From contig JAMOPD010000044.1 in NCBI GenBank assembly GCA_027064745.1, forward strand, positions 1 to 20,697: 20,697 nucleotides of DNA, in the 5' to 3' direction. The translations under genes and the position numbers were made by a program. The notes beneath the pieces were generated by a model. It had not been told where the DNA came from, did not search any database, and saw only the letters and a list, made by a program, of their open reading frames with translations. The DNA comes from Thermococcaceae archaeon (lineage in GTDB: Archaea > Methanobacteriota_B > Thermococci > Thermococcales > Thermococcaceae). How positions within the stretch are numbered: position 1 is the stretch's first letter; every line of letters starts with the position of its first letter. Below are positions 1 to 6,194 of the stretch, piece after piece.

Positions 1-419
1 AAGCTGTTAAAAAGCCCGCCACAAACCCGTTCCCGGTCAAGCATGCACCCAAAAACGTAACCGAAGTCGTAGAGAAGGTTCAGAAGGGAGAGGTGAAGAT
101 AAATCCTCCGATCCCGGTTCCTGAAGGCTTCAGAGGAAAGCTAATCTATGACCCTGAGAGATGCATAGGCTGCCAGCTGTGCATAAAGGTCTGTCCCGCG
201 GATGCCATGGAATGGATTCCAGAACTAAGAAAGATAAGGCACTATGTCTCAAGATGTATGTTCTGCGCCCTCTGCGTCGATGTGTGTCCAGGCAAGAAGT
301 TCCCCGGAGAAAAGAAAAATGTGAAAGCTCTTAGGATGAGTGAGAACTTCCTGCTGGCGGACTACGACAAGTACAGCGATAATTTAATAGAAGAACCCCC
401 AGAAGCAAAGAAGCAGTAG
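1..419 (+). CDS. mbhN: Membrane-bound hydrogenase 4Fe-4S subunit, NuoI-like (5' end outside window)
   Basis: The reading frame is open from base 3 and ends at TAG 417-419, so the start lies upstream of the window. An internal GTG at 93 could be mistaken for the start. Two ferredoxin motifs of the form CxxCxxCxxxCP are visible: CIGCQLCIKVCP and CMFCALCVDVCP. They bind two 4Fe-4S clusters, as in NuoI of complex I. In Mbh-type energy-converting hydrogenases this subunit passes electrons from ferredoxin to the NiFe site at the cytoplasmic face of the membrane. Assignment to Mbh rather than the related Mbx/Mbs (sulfur-reducing) complex rests on my recall that mbh precedes trxB, the ornithine aminotransferase, deoC and eno in T. 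kodakarensis. The acidic, Lys-rich C-terminus lies outside the cluster domain. The 4Fe-4S NuoI-like identity is secure; the mbhN label is probable. Confidence 0.8.
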   Translation, partial: AVKKPATNPFPVKHAPKNVTEVVEKVQKGEVKINPPIPVPEGFRGKLIYDPERCIGCQLCIKVCPADAMEWIPELRKIRHYVSRCMFCALCVDVCPGKKFPGEKKNVKALRMSENFLLADYDKYSDNLIEEPPEAKKQ

Positions 420-455
420 ATCTAATCTTTACTTTACTCCTTTACTCTTTCCTTC
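420..455 (+). terminator. Pyrimidine-rich tract after the hydrogenase operon
   Basis: Directly after the stop codon comes a run rich in T and C (bases 422-455) with several short T clusters and no strong hairpin. Archaeal transcription often ends at T-rich tracts on the coding strand, so this is a plausible end point for the hydrogenase transcript. The rest of the gap up to 568 holds a short direct repeat (TACCGTG twice, about 457-470) and nothing else I can name. Confidence 0.35.
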
Positions 456-568
456 TACCGTGTACCGTGTAATCTTCTGGCTTCATTGGCTGTCTTTCAG
501 ACTTTGACAGTTCTCATTTAGCCTCATACATCAAGAACTCCCGCACCAATATTACAAAACACTGATCT

Positions 569-766
569 TTATGCATGCCCGTACCTGTATTCCTTGATAA
601 GGCTCTCAATTGTTCTTCTATGAAGCTTCTCCGTTGAACCAAGGTAGCTGGACACCATTTTCATACACTCATCTGTTGTCGCTCCAGCAAGTACGTTATA
701 AACCTCCTCAACCAGTGCTTCAAGTTGGAGAGTTAAGAGGGACAACAGCCCATCAAAATCCTCCAT
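569..766 (-). CDS. Small helical protein of unknown function (65 aa)
   Basis: I do not recognise this protein. The chosen start is the ATG at 766-764, because GGTGG (776-772) sits 5 nt upstream and a TATA box lies about 40 bp upstream. The longer TTG/GTG starts at 778/775 would overlap that ribosome site. The product is acidic and predicted helical, with a heptad-like Leu/Val pattern in the first 30 residues and a basic tail ending in YRYGHA. It has no Cys pair and no membrane segment. It stands alone, with the hydrogenase operon ending convergently at 419 and the ferritin-like gene ending upstream at 951. A repeat element (814-881) lies just upstream of its TATA box. The good promoter and ribosome site argue that it is expressed. 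Confidence 0.6.
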   Translation of the reverse strand: MEDFDGLLSLLTLQLEALVEEVYNVLAGATTDECMKMVSSYLGSTEKLHRRTIESLIKEYRYGHA

Positions 767-800
767 TTTAACCACCAAGCCTTCTTTTTATCTGTCTTGT

Positions 801-808
801 GATATAAA
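801..808 (-). promoter_or_regulatory. TATA box of the 65-aa protein gene
   Basis: On the minus strand the sequence reads TTTATATC. A start about 25 bp downstream would give a leader of roughly 12 nt that still contains the GGTGG ribosome site. The left direct repeat of element copy A (806-812) overlaps the upstream edge of this box, so the element inserted at or next to the TFB recognition position. Confidence 0.55.
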
Positions 809-813
809 CGTCG

Positions 814-881
814 ATACTGTCAGGATAAGCCTGCATACCGAATTTATTATCAGGAGCTCTCACAGGTCACCCTGACAGGGA
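814..881. mobile_element. Inverted-repeat element, copy A (MITE-like)
   Basis: The left end is ATACTGTCAGGATAAG (814-829). The right end is partly decayed (CACCCTGACAGGGAC, about 868-882); its reverse complement shares CTGTCAGG with the left end. The core TTTATTATCAGGAGCTCTCA matches copies D, E and F in the opposite sense to C and G. A perfect 7-bp direct repeat AAACGTC flanks it at 806-812 and 884-890. This looks like a target-site duplication at the same offset as in copy E. It lies between two minus-strand genes, immediately upstream of the TATA box of the gene starting at 766. Confidence 0.75.
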
Positions 882-950
882 CCAAACGTCTAAGAAACAT
901 TTTTAACAAATGAGCAGAAATGTGAAAGGAGTTTTCAAAAACGAAATTAT

Positions 951-1490
951 TTATGAACCTTCTTCGGTTGATGTTTGAGCACACATTTCTGTTCTGATTT
1001 CACTAGCATATTTTCTCATATAAAGTTCATACTCTTTCTTGAGCTGGTTATAATGATCTTGCTCCATAATCGCGAGATATTCGTAAACCTTCCTAACTCT
1101 ATCATCCTGCACTTTTTTCATCAACTCCTCATAAATAGCTTTGGCCAAAAGCTCGCTTCTCATAGCTTCATAGAGAACGGATATAACATCTGAGGCATTT
1201 TTGAACTTTTCAAGTAAAGGCAGAACCTCAACTGGAGGAATATGAACTTCCTCAAGCTGCTCGCCATAACGCCGCTTATATATCTCAAAGAGCCTGGTTC
1301 CATGTCCTTTGGACTCTTTTGCCAAAATAACAAAAGTCCCTATTAACTCATCATCTAATCCCAATTCCTTCGCCCTTTTAGCCAATGCCCAGTAGAGATC
1401 AGCCTCTTCATATTCACCCCGTATCCAGTATGATAAAACCTCTTTTTCACTCAAACTAGCAAGTTTTTCTATAATCTCCTTTATCTTCAT
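951..1490 (-). CDS. Ferritin-like / rubrerythrin-type diiron protein
   Basis: This 179-aa, almost wholly helical protein has the Glu/His pattern of the ferritin-like four-helix bundle. Candidate iron ligands are E28/E29 (EYEEAD), E59 and H63 (ESKGH), E108/E113 (YEAMRSELL) and E143/H146 (MEQDH). There is no rubredoxin CxxC domain, so it is not a full rubrerythrin. A lone Cys sits near the C-terminus (C170). Relatives in anaerobic archaea handle oxygen or peroxide stress or iron, which would suit a cytoplasmic role here; that is inference. The start is firm: GGGAGG lies 4 nt before the ATG, and a TATA-like TTTATTTA is about 35 bp upstream (1525-1532). It is probably monocistronic, with element copies H and B behind its promoter. 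Confidence 0.75.
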   Translation of the reverse strand: MKIKEIIEKLASLSEKEVLSYWIRGEYEEADLYWALAKRAKELGLDDELIGTFVILAKESKGHGTRLFEIYKRRYGEQLEEVHIPPVEVLPLLEKFKNASDVISVLYEAMRSELLAKAIYEELMKKVQDDRVRKVYEYLAIMEQDHYNQLKKEYELYMRKYASEIRTEMCAQTSTEEGS

Positions 1491-1524
1491 GTTTCCTCCC
1501 TATATGTAACTGTGAAACCGAAGC

Positions 1525-1532
1525 TAAATAAA
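1525..1532 (-). promoter_or_regulatory. TATA box of the ferritin-like gene
   Basis: The minus strand reads TTTATTTA, about 35-42 bp before the ATG at 1490. This leaves a short leader containing GGGAGG (1501-1496). The spacing fits archaeal promoters. Only this box and the ribosome site are recognisable. Confidence 0.5.
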
Positions 1533-1551
1533 GCTTTAGTTCTATCCCAAG

Positions 1552-1610
1552 ATACTGAGGGGATAATAGGCAGTCTGCTTACTACTTATTTGGTTTATCA
1601 TCAATGACCC
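1552..1610. mobile_element. Decayed copy H of the inverted-repeat element
   Basis: ATACTG is followed, after 9 bases, by TAGGCAGTC; copy E has the same two blocks 8 bases apart. Further on, TGGTTTATCATCA matches the core TGGTTTATTATCA of copy D with one mismatch. No right-hand terminal repeat can be recognised. This looks like an old copy that has lost one end. The assignment rests on short blocks and could be partly chance. Confidence 0.45.
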
Positions 1611-1702
1611 AGTTTCCGTCGTGTCTTTGGTTGTGCTTGCTTGAACGCCTGTATGAACAACCACTTGGCATCTATAGGCATCCAAACCAATTTTTAATAA
1701 GG

Positions 1703-1769
1703 ATACTGTCAGGATAAGTCAGGCTTAATAGTTATACTGAATCCCACCGCTTATCCTGACAGTGTGTAT
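1703..1769. mobile_element. Inverted-repeat element, copy B
   Basis: The arms ACTGTCAGGATAAG (1705-1718) and CTTATCCTGACAGT (1750-1763) pair perfectly over 14 bp around a 31-base centre. Beyond them, GGATAC on the left mirrors GTATCC on the right after a 2-base GT insertion. The centre is less like the family core than in A, D, E and F. It starts 13 bp after the stop of the small membrane peptide (1783), so as RNA it would form a strong hairpin at the end of the nitroreductase transcript. Confidence 0.8.
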
Positions 1770-1782
1770 CCATTGGGAGTGT

Positions 1783-1959
1783 CTATCTCACCAACCATAT
1801 CAGGATTACCATTACCACATACGTTATGATGCTAAGAATTATGTGAAAAGCTATCCATAGATTTGTTTTTTTCTTCGAGAGAAAAATAAAGGCCCCACTA
1901 AGCATTGTTAAACTCATAAGTATAAACGCCAGATAACCCAAGGTATGGTGGTCTATCAT
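1783..1959 (-). CDS. Small two-helix membrane protein overlapping the nitroreductase gene (58 aa)
   Basis: The ATG (1959-1957) overlaps the nitroreductase stop TGA (1958-1956) in an ATGA arrangement, which suggests translational coupling. The frame runs to TAG at 1785-1783. The peptide has two hydrophobic stretches (about residues 8-27 and 34-57) separated by a positive SKKKTN loop at 28-33. It therefore probably forms a helical hairpin with the loop on the cytoplasmic side. I do not recognise a family. The upstream neighbour also has an N-terminal membrane anchor, so this could be a small membrane partner of the nitroreductase, for example in quinone or heme contact; that is inference. A single His pair at residues 4-5 and one at 39 are the only obvious polar ligands. 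Confidence 0.65.
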   Translation of the reverse strand: MIDHHTLGYLAFILMSLTMLSGAFIFLSKKKTNLWIAFHIILSIITYVVMVILIWLVR

Positions 1960-2657
1960 CTTGGAACACCTACTGGAAAAATGTAAAGCGGTGCTCCATC
2001 AGTTCCCACAACCTCAGCAACCTTGTCGTCATAAAAAGCTCCCACAGCAACAGTTCCAAGACCAAGTGCAGTTGCCTGCAGGTATATGTTCTCCCCGATA
2101 TGCCCAGCCTCCATATGCACATACCTAATCCCTCTATCACCATAATACCCTGTGGTTCTCTCATAAAATGCTACGAGAACTATGTCAACCGCAGCATTTC
2201 CAACCCAACTCTGATCTAAGGCAGCCTTTTGGAGGGCCTTCCTGTAGTCACCTTCTTTAACAAGAGAAATCGTGTGTTCAAAGGGATCATAACGATAAAC
2301 CCCTGGCTTCAGTCCTTGAACATTCCCTACAACCACATAAATCTCAAAGGGATATGTTGCCCCTGCACTCGGAGCGCTCCTTTTTCTCTCATGGGTTACC
2401 CCCTGAGCTGCCCAGAGTAGCTGGGATAGCTGTTCCAGAGTCAGAGGCTCATTCCTGTAGGAACGTATGCTCCTTCTCTTCGCTATCGCTTCTTCAACAC
2501 TCATCTCACCTTGAAGTTTAGGGTCGGGAAGTTTTATAACCTCTCCAGGAATAGTACCACCTCCACTTTCAAACCTGATGTATGGCTTTACAGCTATCAA
2601 CAGAGAGGAAACAATGACCATAAGAACTATCACGTATGAAATTTGTTTATAGTTCAT
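1956..2657 (-). CDS. Membrane-anchored nitroreductase family protein, SagB-type FMN oxidoreductase
   Basis: From the ATG at 2657 this is 233 aa. Residues about 8-24 form a hydrophobic anchor or signal segment. They are followed by a Gly-rich linker and a nitroreductase fold with the usual marks: KRRSIRSYRNEPLT (FMN phosphate contact), LLWAAQG, RSAPSAGATYPFE and GLGTVAVGAFYDD near the end. The SAPSAGATYP motif is typical of the SagB/ThcOx branch, which in other settings oxidises azolines. No cyclodehydratase is nearby, so a general FMN-dependent redox role at the membrane is more likely. The start is uncertain. A TATA-like ATATATAAAC sits only a few bases before ATG 2657, which does not fit a transcript starting upstream of it. 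Starts at ATG 2699 or TTG 2720 lack a ribosome site. Confidence 0.75.
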   Translation of the reverse strand: MNYKQISYVIVLMVIVSSLLIAVKPYIRFESGGGTIPGEVIKLPDPKLQGEMSVEEAIAKRRSIRSYRNEPLTLEQLSQLLWAAQGVTHERKRSAPSAGATYPFEIYVVVGNVQGLKPGVYRYDPFEHTISLVKEGDYRKALQKAALDQSWVGNAAVDIVLVAFYERTTGYYGDRGIRYVHMEAGHIGENIYLQATALGLGTVAVGAFYDDKVAEVVGTDGAPLYIFPVGVPR

Positions 2658-2756
2658 GTTTATATATTGGCATTCATCGTATTTTAGGTTTACCTGCATA
2701 TAAATGAAATTGTGGTGCAATTCTTGATGTGCGGGCTGGATGGAAACTTGATAGAA

Positions 2757-3251
2757 CTAATCCTCAACATCTTTCTTTATTATCTCCTCTGCTCTTACAA
2801 CCCCTATTCCTGTTTTTTTACCAAGCACTTCTATGAGGACGTACCACTGTGGAGAGCTCAAATTAACAACAGCTCCAAGCTCGTCCTTTATCCTAGCTCC
2901 CAATTTGACCTCAATCCCCTTACCGGATTTTATCTTACTTCCACGTTTCCTACATCTAACGGCGAAGCTTTCACCGGGTTTTATCCTCTTTCGGGCGATT
3001 TCAGTTGCCTTCTCTACAATTTCATTCTCATTGCTTCGCACAAGCTCATCAAGAGGAACAACCTTGAAAATCGATTGGGTTTCAAAGCTTTCAATCAACC
3101 TCAACGCTTCTTCTTTCGAAAGGGATGTTTCAGCAATCAAAACACCTCTCCACTTAGTTTTTTTGATTAGGACTTTGTTAAGGGCCCACTCAAGTTCCAA
3201 AGTTGCATCTCCTTCTCTTCCTGTCGGAACAGTAACAAGCAGAAGTGTCAT
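2757..3251 (-). CDS. THUMP-domain protein (TAN1-like RNA-binding)
   Basis: The 164-aa protein begins MTLLLVTVPTGREGDATLELEWAL, the characteristic opening of archaeal THUMP proteins. It continues with WRGVLIAE, a FKVVPLDE strand, a basic ARKRIKPGESFAVRCRKRG segment, and LGAVVNLSSPQWYVLIEVLG. THUMP domains bind the tRNA acceptor end. Stand-alone archaeal members resemble eukaryotic Tan1, the adaptor for tRNA cytidine N4-acetylation by the Kre33/Nat10 enzyme. The start at 3251 is chosen because GGAGGTG lies 5 nt upstream; the in-frame ATG at 3272 has no ribosome site. The stop lies about 100 bp from the nitroreductase start. It diverges from the ATPase gene through a compact shared promoter. Confidence 0.75.
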   Translation of the reverse strand: MTLLLVTVPTGREGDATLELEWALNKVLIKKTKWRGVLIAETSLSKEEALRLIESFETQSIFKVVPLDELVRSNENEIVEKATEIARKRIKPGESFAVRCRKRGSKIKSGKGIEVKLGARIKDELGAVVNLSSPQWYVLIEVLGKKTGIGVVRAEEIIKKDVED

Positions 3252-3274
3252 CAGAGCACCTCCAATGGACAAGC

Positions 3275-3302
3275 TTTTATATGCTTGTGAATTTAAATTT
3301 AA
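3275..3302. promoter_or_regulatory. Interleaved divergent promoters (THUMP gene / ATPase operon)
   Basis: Only 65 bp separate the two start codons. CTTTTATATGC (3274-3284) is at the right distance from the plus-strand ATG at 3317. AAATTTAAAT on the minus strand (about 3291-3300) is at the right distance from the minus-strand ATG at 3251. Each TATA box therefore lies on the far side of the other, so the two pre-initiation complexes would overlap and could compete. An assignment with the boxes swapped would put the THUMP transcription start inside its ribosome site. Confidence 0.45.
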
Positions 3303-3316
3303 ACTTGGTGGGTGAA

Positions 3317-4516
3317 ATGGAGCAAAGAGGACTTAAACTTTACCCCATTGAAGGTTATGAAATCTACGGTTTATCAAGGAATCCTTTTGAACAGCTCGCG
3401 AGTGAAGGAATAAGCGATGTTGAGAGCATTCATGTTTATCAGGAGATTGACATGCGACTCTCCATGATAATCTCTGAGGTAATTGGGAATAGAAGCTCAA
3501 TAGCTCTCTCAATAATTGGACCCCTGGGAATGGGAAAAACCCAGAGGCTTAAAAGCATTGCAAAAGCGATAAGCGACAATAAAGGAAAAGCCATATATGT
3601 GAAGGTTGATACGAACGACATTCTAAAGCTAACCCGAGACATCTTTTATGCGTTAAAGCCGCCGAGGAGCAGAACGAACATATTTCTTGAGAACCTCAGC
3701 AGAAAATTAGGATTCATAGACAGGCTTGAGAAGATGCTGAGCTCAACTCAAGAATACAAGTCGAGAGATATTGCAGAACTTTTAACAGAACACATGGGAA
3801 AATATCCCTACTGCGCTTTACTCTTAGACGAGCTGGAGAACATGCAGACAGCGAGAGAACAGGATAAAATCCAGTTTTTTGAGATGCTCAGGCACTTCAT
3901 AAGCAACATGCCCCAGGGCTGTGTTGTGGCCTTTGCCTGCATACCTGAAGCTTATGAGGAGTATTCAAAAATATTCCCTGCATTCTTCATGCGCCTCCAT
4001 TATGAGTTCAAGCTTAGGCCTATGAGCCTCGATGAGGCATATGAACTTGTTAAAAAAAGACTCAACAGAGTCAGAATTAGGGATACTGATGATCCGCTCT
4101 ATCCATTCACTGAGGAGGCAATAAAGCTCATCCACGAACTTGGTCATGGAAACCCAAGACAAATACTCAGACTCCTCCACTACGTCTTAAGCGAAGCTTC
4201 AAAGCATAAGTTTGATCCTATTGATGACTATGTGGTAACTACAATCCTAGAGGAACCGAAGAGCCTTGAGGAATACCTCACCCGGATTCCCAAAGAATAC
4301 AAAGATTTGGTGGAGATTATTGTTTATGAATTCAATGGAGGGCCCGTGAGCTATATACAGGTGGCTAAAGAAGCCAAAAAGCCCGGAATTCAAGTGTATG
4401 AACAACTCGAAGAACTCATACGGTTAGGATTCCTTGTTGGAGATCCAAAGGGCAATTATAAAGTCCCAGAATACGTGAGAAAGTTCTTAGAGGAAGAACA
4501 GGCTGAAGAAGAGTGA
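3317..4516 (+). CDS. Orc1/Cdc6-like AAA ATPase with C-terminal winged helix
   Basis: The 399-aa protein has a Walker A motif GPLGMGKT at residues 68-75, a Walker B motif LLLDE at 168-172, and a sensor-2-like GHGNPRQILRLL at 276-287. A winged-helix-type segment (about 320-399) ends in a Glu-rich tail. This layout matches archaeal Orc1/Cdc6-like or STAND-type ATPases that bind DNA or act as switches. The standard replication initiator is usually elsewhere in Thermococcales, so I do not call it cdc6. The start is the ATG with GGTGGGTG directly upstream; longer in-frame starts run into the divergent promoter. A membrane hydrolase gene follows 6 bp downstream in the same operon, hinting at a function at the membrane. 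The exact role is unknown. Confidence 0.7.
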   Translation: MEQRGLKLYPIEGYEIYGLSRNPFEQLASEGISDVESIHVYQEIDMRLSMIISEVIGNRSSIALSIIGPLGMGKTQRLKSIAKAISDNKGKAIYVKVDTNDILKLTRDIFYALKPPRSRTNIFLENLSRKLGFIDRLEKMLSSTQEYKSRDIAELLTEHMGKYPYCALLLDELENMQTAREQDKIQFFEMLRHFISNMPQGCVVAFACIPEAYEEYSKIFPAFFMRLHYEFKLRPMSLDEAYELVKKRLNRVRIRDTDDPLYPFTEEAIKLIHELGHGNPRQILRLLHYVLSEASKHKFDPIDDYVVTTILEEPKSLEEYLTRIPKEYKDLVEIIVYEFNGGPVSYIQVAKEAKKPGIQVYEQLEELIRLGFLVGDPKGNYKVPEYVRKFLEEEQAEEE

Positions 4517-4522
4517 TGTCCA

Positions 4523-5056
4523 ATGCCAAACTATGATACTCACGTACTTAGCGGAATAGCTAGTTATCCAATAGCTGTAGCTGTAGCAGGCGTTCTATCG
4601 GCTGTTGGAGTTCCATTCAAGCTCACTACAATGGCTCTTATTCTGGGATATGCCGTTTACGTCTTAGGAAGCGATTTACCAGATATGGATCATCCTGATG
4701 CATTAATACACCGTGGGACAAAACCATTAGTTGCCGTTGCAGTCGGAAGTGCAGTTTTCATTCGGATTTATTCTTATATCAACATCTCATCACAGAACTG
4801 GATAAACCTGACTCTCACCTGGGGGATAGCAGCTGCTGTAGCATTTGCCTCATGGTATGTATTCACGGCAATTATGCCAAAGCATAGAGGCATAGTTCAT
4901 TCCTTGCTGTTTGCCTTGATATACGGAGGGACGGTATTTGCTCTCGTTCATATCGGAATCAAAATCAGCTATGAAGAATCCCTCTTCGTAGGATTTGCGG
5001 CATTCAGCGGTTATACCCTTCATTTAATCCTTGACAGAGATATGGCTCTCATATGA
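4523..5056 (+). CDS. YdjM-like membrane-bound metal-dependent hydrolase
   Basis: The 177-aa protein has about four membrane segments and the conserved polar motifs of the YdjM/DUF457 family: an N-terminal NYDTHVLSG, GSDLPDMDHPD around residues 48-58, a central HRGIVHS, and a final FSGYTLHLILD. These His and Asp residues probably bind metal within the membrane plane, and the family is regarded as putative phospholipid- or phosphate-ester hydrolases. The ATG lies 6 bp after the ATPase stop and GAGTGATG provides the ribosome site, so the two are co-transcribed. Its stop TGA (5054-5056) lies about 70 bp before the thioredoxin reductase start, which has its own promoter inside that gap. Confidence 0.7.
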   Translation: MPNYDTHVLSGIASYPIAVAVAGVLSAVGVPFKLTTMALILGYAVYVLGSDLPDMDHPDALIHRGTKPLVAVAVGSAVFIRIYSYINISSQNWINLTLTWGIAAAVAFASWYVFTAIMPKHRGIVHSLLFALIYGGTVFALVHIGIKISYEESLFVGFAAFSGYTLHLILDRDMALI

Positions 5057-5086
5057 TCTTCTATTACCCACTGATGTTCCATAATG

Positions 5087-5096
5087 CTTTTAAATG
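5087..5096 (+). promoter_or_regulatory. TATA box of thioredoxin reductase gene
   Basis: CTTTTAAATG lies about 35 bp before the ATG at 5128. Initiation about 25 bp downstream would give a short leader containing GGAGGTGA. Hence trxB need not depend on the ATPase operon transcript. Confidence 0.5.
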
Positions 5097-5127
5097 GCTC
5101 AGATTAGCTGAATTTGGAGGTGAGAGA

Positions 5128-6120
5128 ATGTTCAGTTTGACAGGATTTTCGCGCTCGAAGGAGGAGGAAGGCAAAGTATGGGATGTTCTCATCATCGGTG
5201 CCGGGCCCGCTGGATTTACGGCAGCTATCTATGCGGCAAGATTCGGCCTCGAGACAAGAATAATCAGCAGAGATCTCGGAGGAAACATGGCACTGACGGA
5301 CATTATAGAGAACTATCCCGGTTTTCCTGATGGTATAAGTGGTTCAGAGCTCACAGCAAGGATGCATGAGCATGTCAAAAGGCTTGGTGTCGAGGTAATA
5401 TTTGATGACGTTGAAAGAATAGATCCTACAGAGTGTGCATACTATGAAGGCCCATGCAAATTTGTAGTTAGGACAAAGAATGGTAGGGAGTACAAAGCAA
5501 AGAGCATAATCATAGCTGTTGGTGCAACCCCAAGAAAGCTTCATATTCCAGGTGAGGAAGAGTTAACTGGGAGAGGTGTTTCCTACTGCGCCACCTGTGA
5601 CGGGCCACTCTTCAAGGGCAAAAAAGTTATCGTAGTAGGAGGAGGAAATACAGCATTGCAGGAAGCTCTTTATCTGAAGAGCATAGGCGTTGATGTCACA
5701 CTGGTGCACAGAAGGGATAAGTTCAGAGCTGATAAAATACTGCAGGACAGGTTTAGGAATGCCAACATACCGGCTATATTAAACACAATAGTCACCGAGA
5801 TAAAAGGAAAAAACAGAGTTGAAGCTGTCAAGCTCAGAAACCGCATAACTGGTGAAGAAAAGGAAATGGCCGTTGATGGAGTGTTTATCTTTATCGGTTA
5901 CGAGCCAAAGACGGACTTCGTTAAACATCTCGGTATAACCGATGAGTACGGATACATCCCGGTAGACATGCACATGCGCACCAAGGTGAAGGGAATCTTC
6001 GCTGCTGGAGACATAACCAACATCTTCAAGCAGATAGCTGTTGCTGTAGGCCAGGGAGCGATAGCCGCTAATTCCGCTAAAGAGCTCCTTGAGGAATGGA
6101 ACTCAAAGGTCATGGAATGA
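5128..6120 (+). CDS. trxB: Thioredoxin reductase (NADPH, FAD)
   Basis: The 330-aa flavoprotein reduces thioredoxin- or glutaredoxin-like partners. In Thermococcales these are thought to include protein disulfide oxidoreductase (Pdo). The FAD-binding GAGPAG is at residues 24-29, the redox disulfide CATC at 154-157, the nucleotide-binding GGGNTA at 171-176, and the NADPH-type HRRDKFR at 194-200. The C-terminal FAD motif is GIFAAGDI. Length and order fit low-molecular-weight TrxR. The start at 5128 has GGAGGTGA 4 nt upstream. An in-frame ATG at 5053 overlaps the preceding stop but lacks a ribosome site and would add a non-family extension. The gene sits near the hydrogenase locus, as I recall for other Thermococcales. 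Confidence 0.93.
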   Translation: MFSLTGFSRSKEEEGKVWDVLIIGAGPAGFTAAIYAARFGLETRIISRDLGGNMALTDIIENYPGFPDGISGSELTARMHEHVKRLGVEVIFDDVERIDPTECAYYEGPCKFVVRTKNGREYKAKSIIIAVGATPRKLHIPGEEELTGRGVSYCATCDGPLFKGKKVIVVGGGNTALQEALYLKSIGVDVTLVHRRDKFRADKILQDRFRNANIPAILNTIVTEIKGKNRVEAVKLRNRITGEEKEMAVDGVFIFIGYEPKTDFVKHLGITDEYGYIPVDMHMRTKVKGIFAAGDITNIFKQIAVAVGQGAIAANSAKELLEEWNSKVME

Positions 6121-6194
6121 ATTCTCTGGTTTCATGTTTTTCATCTCATTTAACTTTTTGAGAAAAATTCAATAACAACAATTTGGTGGTTTGG

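Noticed and set aside
93..419. GTG at 93 as the true start of the ferredoxin-like subunit
   Set aside because: The frame is open back to the window edge with protein-like sequence, so the gene begins upstream.
490..512. CTGTC...GACAG inverted repeat as another element copy
   Set aside because: It shares only five bases with the element ends and lacks the GGATAA part and the core.
1542..1695. Minus-strand open stretch of about 50 codons reading like a transposase (TnpB) tail
   Set aside because: The resemblance is vague, no catalytic motif is present, and the stretch overlaps the decayed repeat copy H.
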